Under the pieces are notes generated by a model, which did not search any database, had not been told where the DNA came from, and worked only from the letters and a program-made list of their open reading frames with translations. Made by a program: the position numbers and the translations under genes. Shown one piece after another: positions 62,902 through 64,000 of a stretch of DNA of 64,000 nt; the first letter of the stretch is position 1; every line of letters begins with the position of its first letter. Source of the DNA: Amia ocellicauda (Eukaryota > Chordata > Actinopteri > Amiiformes > Amiidae); NCBI RefSeq assembly GCF_036373705.1, contig NC_089856.1:31964298-32028297 (forward strand). The letters are read 5' to 3'.

Positions 62902-63062
62902 GTGTTCACCCTCCCGAGTCCATACTTAGTAGAACCACCTTTGGCAGCAATTACAGCTGTGAGGGAAAACAAAAATCCCATTGAAATGCATCATAATTTC
63001 AGTTTGTAACACGCCAAAATGTGAAAATGTCCAAGAAGGGTGAATACTTCCTGTAGCCAGCG
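62902..63062. mobile_element. Tc1/mariner-family short remnant
   Basis: The left part reads GTTCACCCTCC and the right part GGGTGAATACTTCC, an inverted pair. Between them is AGAACCACCTTTGGCAGCAA, text typical of fish Tc1-like elements near the left end. The transposase region is missing, so the roughly 160-bp copy is a deleted derivative, older and more diverged than the copy at 7.6 kb. Confidence 0.6.
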
Positions 63063-64000
63063 TGTGTGTGTATTATGTCTATAAATACACAGTACACACA
63101 TTAAAACTTCAGTACTTAACACAGTAAATTCTTAATACTCCATTAATCATCTTAACAACATTGCTGGAATTTTTCAGAAGTGAAAACCAAGGGCTCAGAT
63201 GTTTGTAATGGTGGGGTTAGACAATGACATCTGATTGCATTAAATTATCCTGAAGGAAAAACAACAGCATATAGTGAACCTCAGAGAGAATCCATAGAAG
63301 AAGCTCAATAGTATGGTGCACAAAAACCAAAAGTACTAAAACCAATAGTACAATGAATAATATATACATAACTTTTCCAGCAGCTAATGGCTCAAACAAC
63401 ATTTCTCAAAATTGCTTTTGTCAGATCCCCCCCTTCCAGCATCAGTGTTGACAATGTACTGTGATGTCTAACTGAACTGAGCACGGAGCTCCTCTGGTAA
63501 TCCAATGGAAACAAAATGAATTAAGACGTTGATTGAATAGACACTATCACTTTTGTTAGTCTCTGTAAAAATCTGATTCTTTTTAATTACATTGTAAAGA
63601 CTTTTTAAACATCACCATCTGTGCTGGGAGCAAAGTATGATATTGCCTAGCCTAACTAGCACATCATTTAAAGTAAGGACAAGATTGTTCACATCCACCA
63701 TCAGTAATGTGCCAGATCCACCCTGCAAATTGCTAGGATGTGTCATTTGTGTCTATGTCCGTGAGCAATAAATGTTATACATTACTTGTTCATATTAAAT
63801 GCAAAATGTATAAGTGATTTGCAAAAATACAAAGATAAATTTTTAAAAACTACACAAATCTCTCTGCAACTATAAATAGGTAGTTCTGTTGACACAATGT
63901 GGTTACCTAGATTGGCTTTTTCTGGAGAAGGGTATTTCTAGTCTCATTTACTTTAGTTTACATTCAACATGATACGAGATCTGGTGACAACGTCACATGA

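Larger units (their letters stand above)
50934..64000. other. Non-coding right flank, probably ATP13A3 5' intron
   Basis: No coding exon could be supported over 13 kb. It contains homopolymer tracts (G at 50972-50990, 52657-52671 and 55037-55053; A at 55088-55110 and about 56136-56160), a GC-rich patch at 54540-54960, one candidate 5' UTR exon at 55665-55713 and a Tc1-family remnant at 62902-63062. I see no CpG-island promoter, so the ATP13A3 promoter may lie beyond the window. Confidence 0.5.

Overview
The window comes from a vertebrate nuclear genome, most likely a ray-finned fish. Genes are intron-containing and AT-rich introns and long microsatellites fill the spaces between them. Tc1-type DNA transposon copies of a kind common in fishes are present. 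Two dispersed repeats are of a type I associate with non-teleost or early-branching ray-finned fishes (gar, bowfin and sturgeon-like genomes); that placement is from memory and is not proven here. I see no bacterial features, LTR element or CRISPR array.

Layout. Five protein-coding genes all lie on the minus strand. Positions 1-7.6 kb are non-coding, with a GC-rich patch at 1.33-1.72 kb. A deleted Tc1 element sits at 7.59-8.54 kb. A leucine-rich-repeat (LRR) membrane mucin lies at 8.88-11.35 kb, CPN2 at 13.17-14.81 kb, LRRC15 at 18.76-20.46 kb and GP5 at 25.51-27.37 kb. The P5B-type ATPase ATP13A3 runs from 33.80 to 50.90 kb in 32 coding exons, with a candidate 5' UTR exon at 55.7 kb. The rest, to 64 kb, is non-coding and is probably its 5' intron.

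The order CPN2-LRRC15-GP5-ATP13A3, all on one strand, is the order I know from human 3q29, so this is a conserved block. The extra gene is the leftmost one. Its LRRCT cap and first LRRs look most like CPN2, but it has lost the cysteine part of the LRRNT cap, carries acidic tyrosines there, and has a mucin stalk of about 33 six-residue units plus a membrane anchor in place of the CPN2 C-terminal domain. It is the best candidate for an undescribed gene here.

The four LRR genes share one plan: a single coding exon whose splice acceptor lies only 5-18 bases before the ATG, so the first exon and promoter lie upstream. GP5 has a GATA plus ETS pair in a plausible promoter, and the mucin gene has a similar pair. 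LRRC15 has a TATA-like box with an AP-1/MARE site. The genes do not form one pathway. CPN2 is a secreted plasma-enzyme subunit, GP5 a platelet/thrombocyte receptor subunit, LRRC15 a stromal membrane LRR protein, and ATP13A3 an endolysosomal polyamine pump. The three known LRR genes and the mucin are best explained as an old tandem LRR family.
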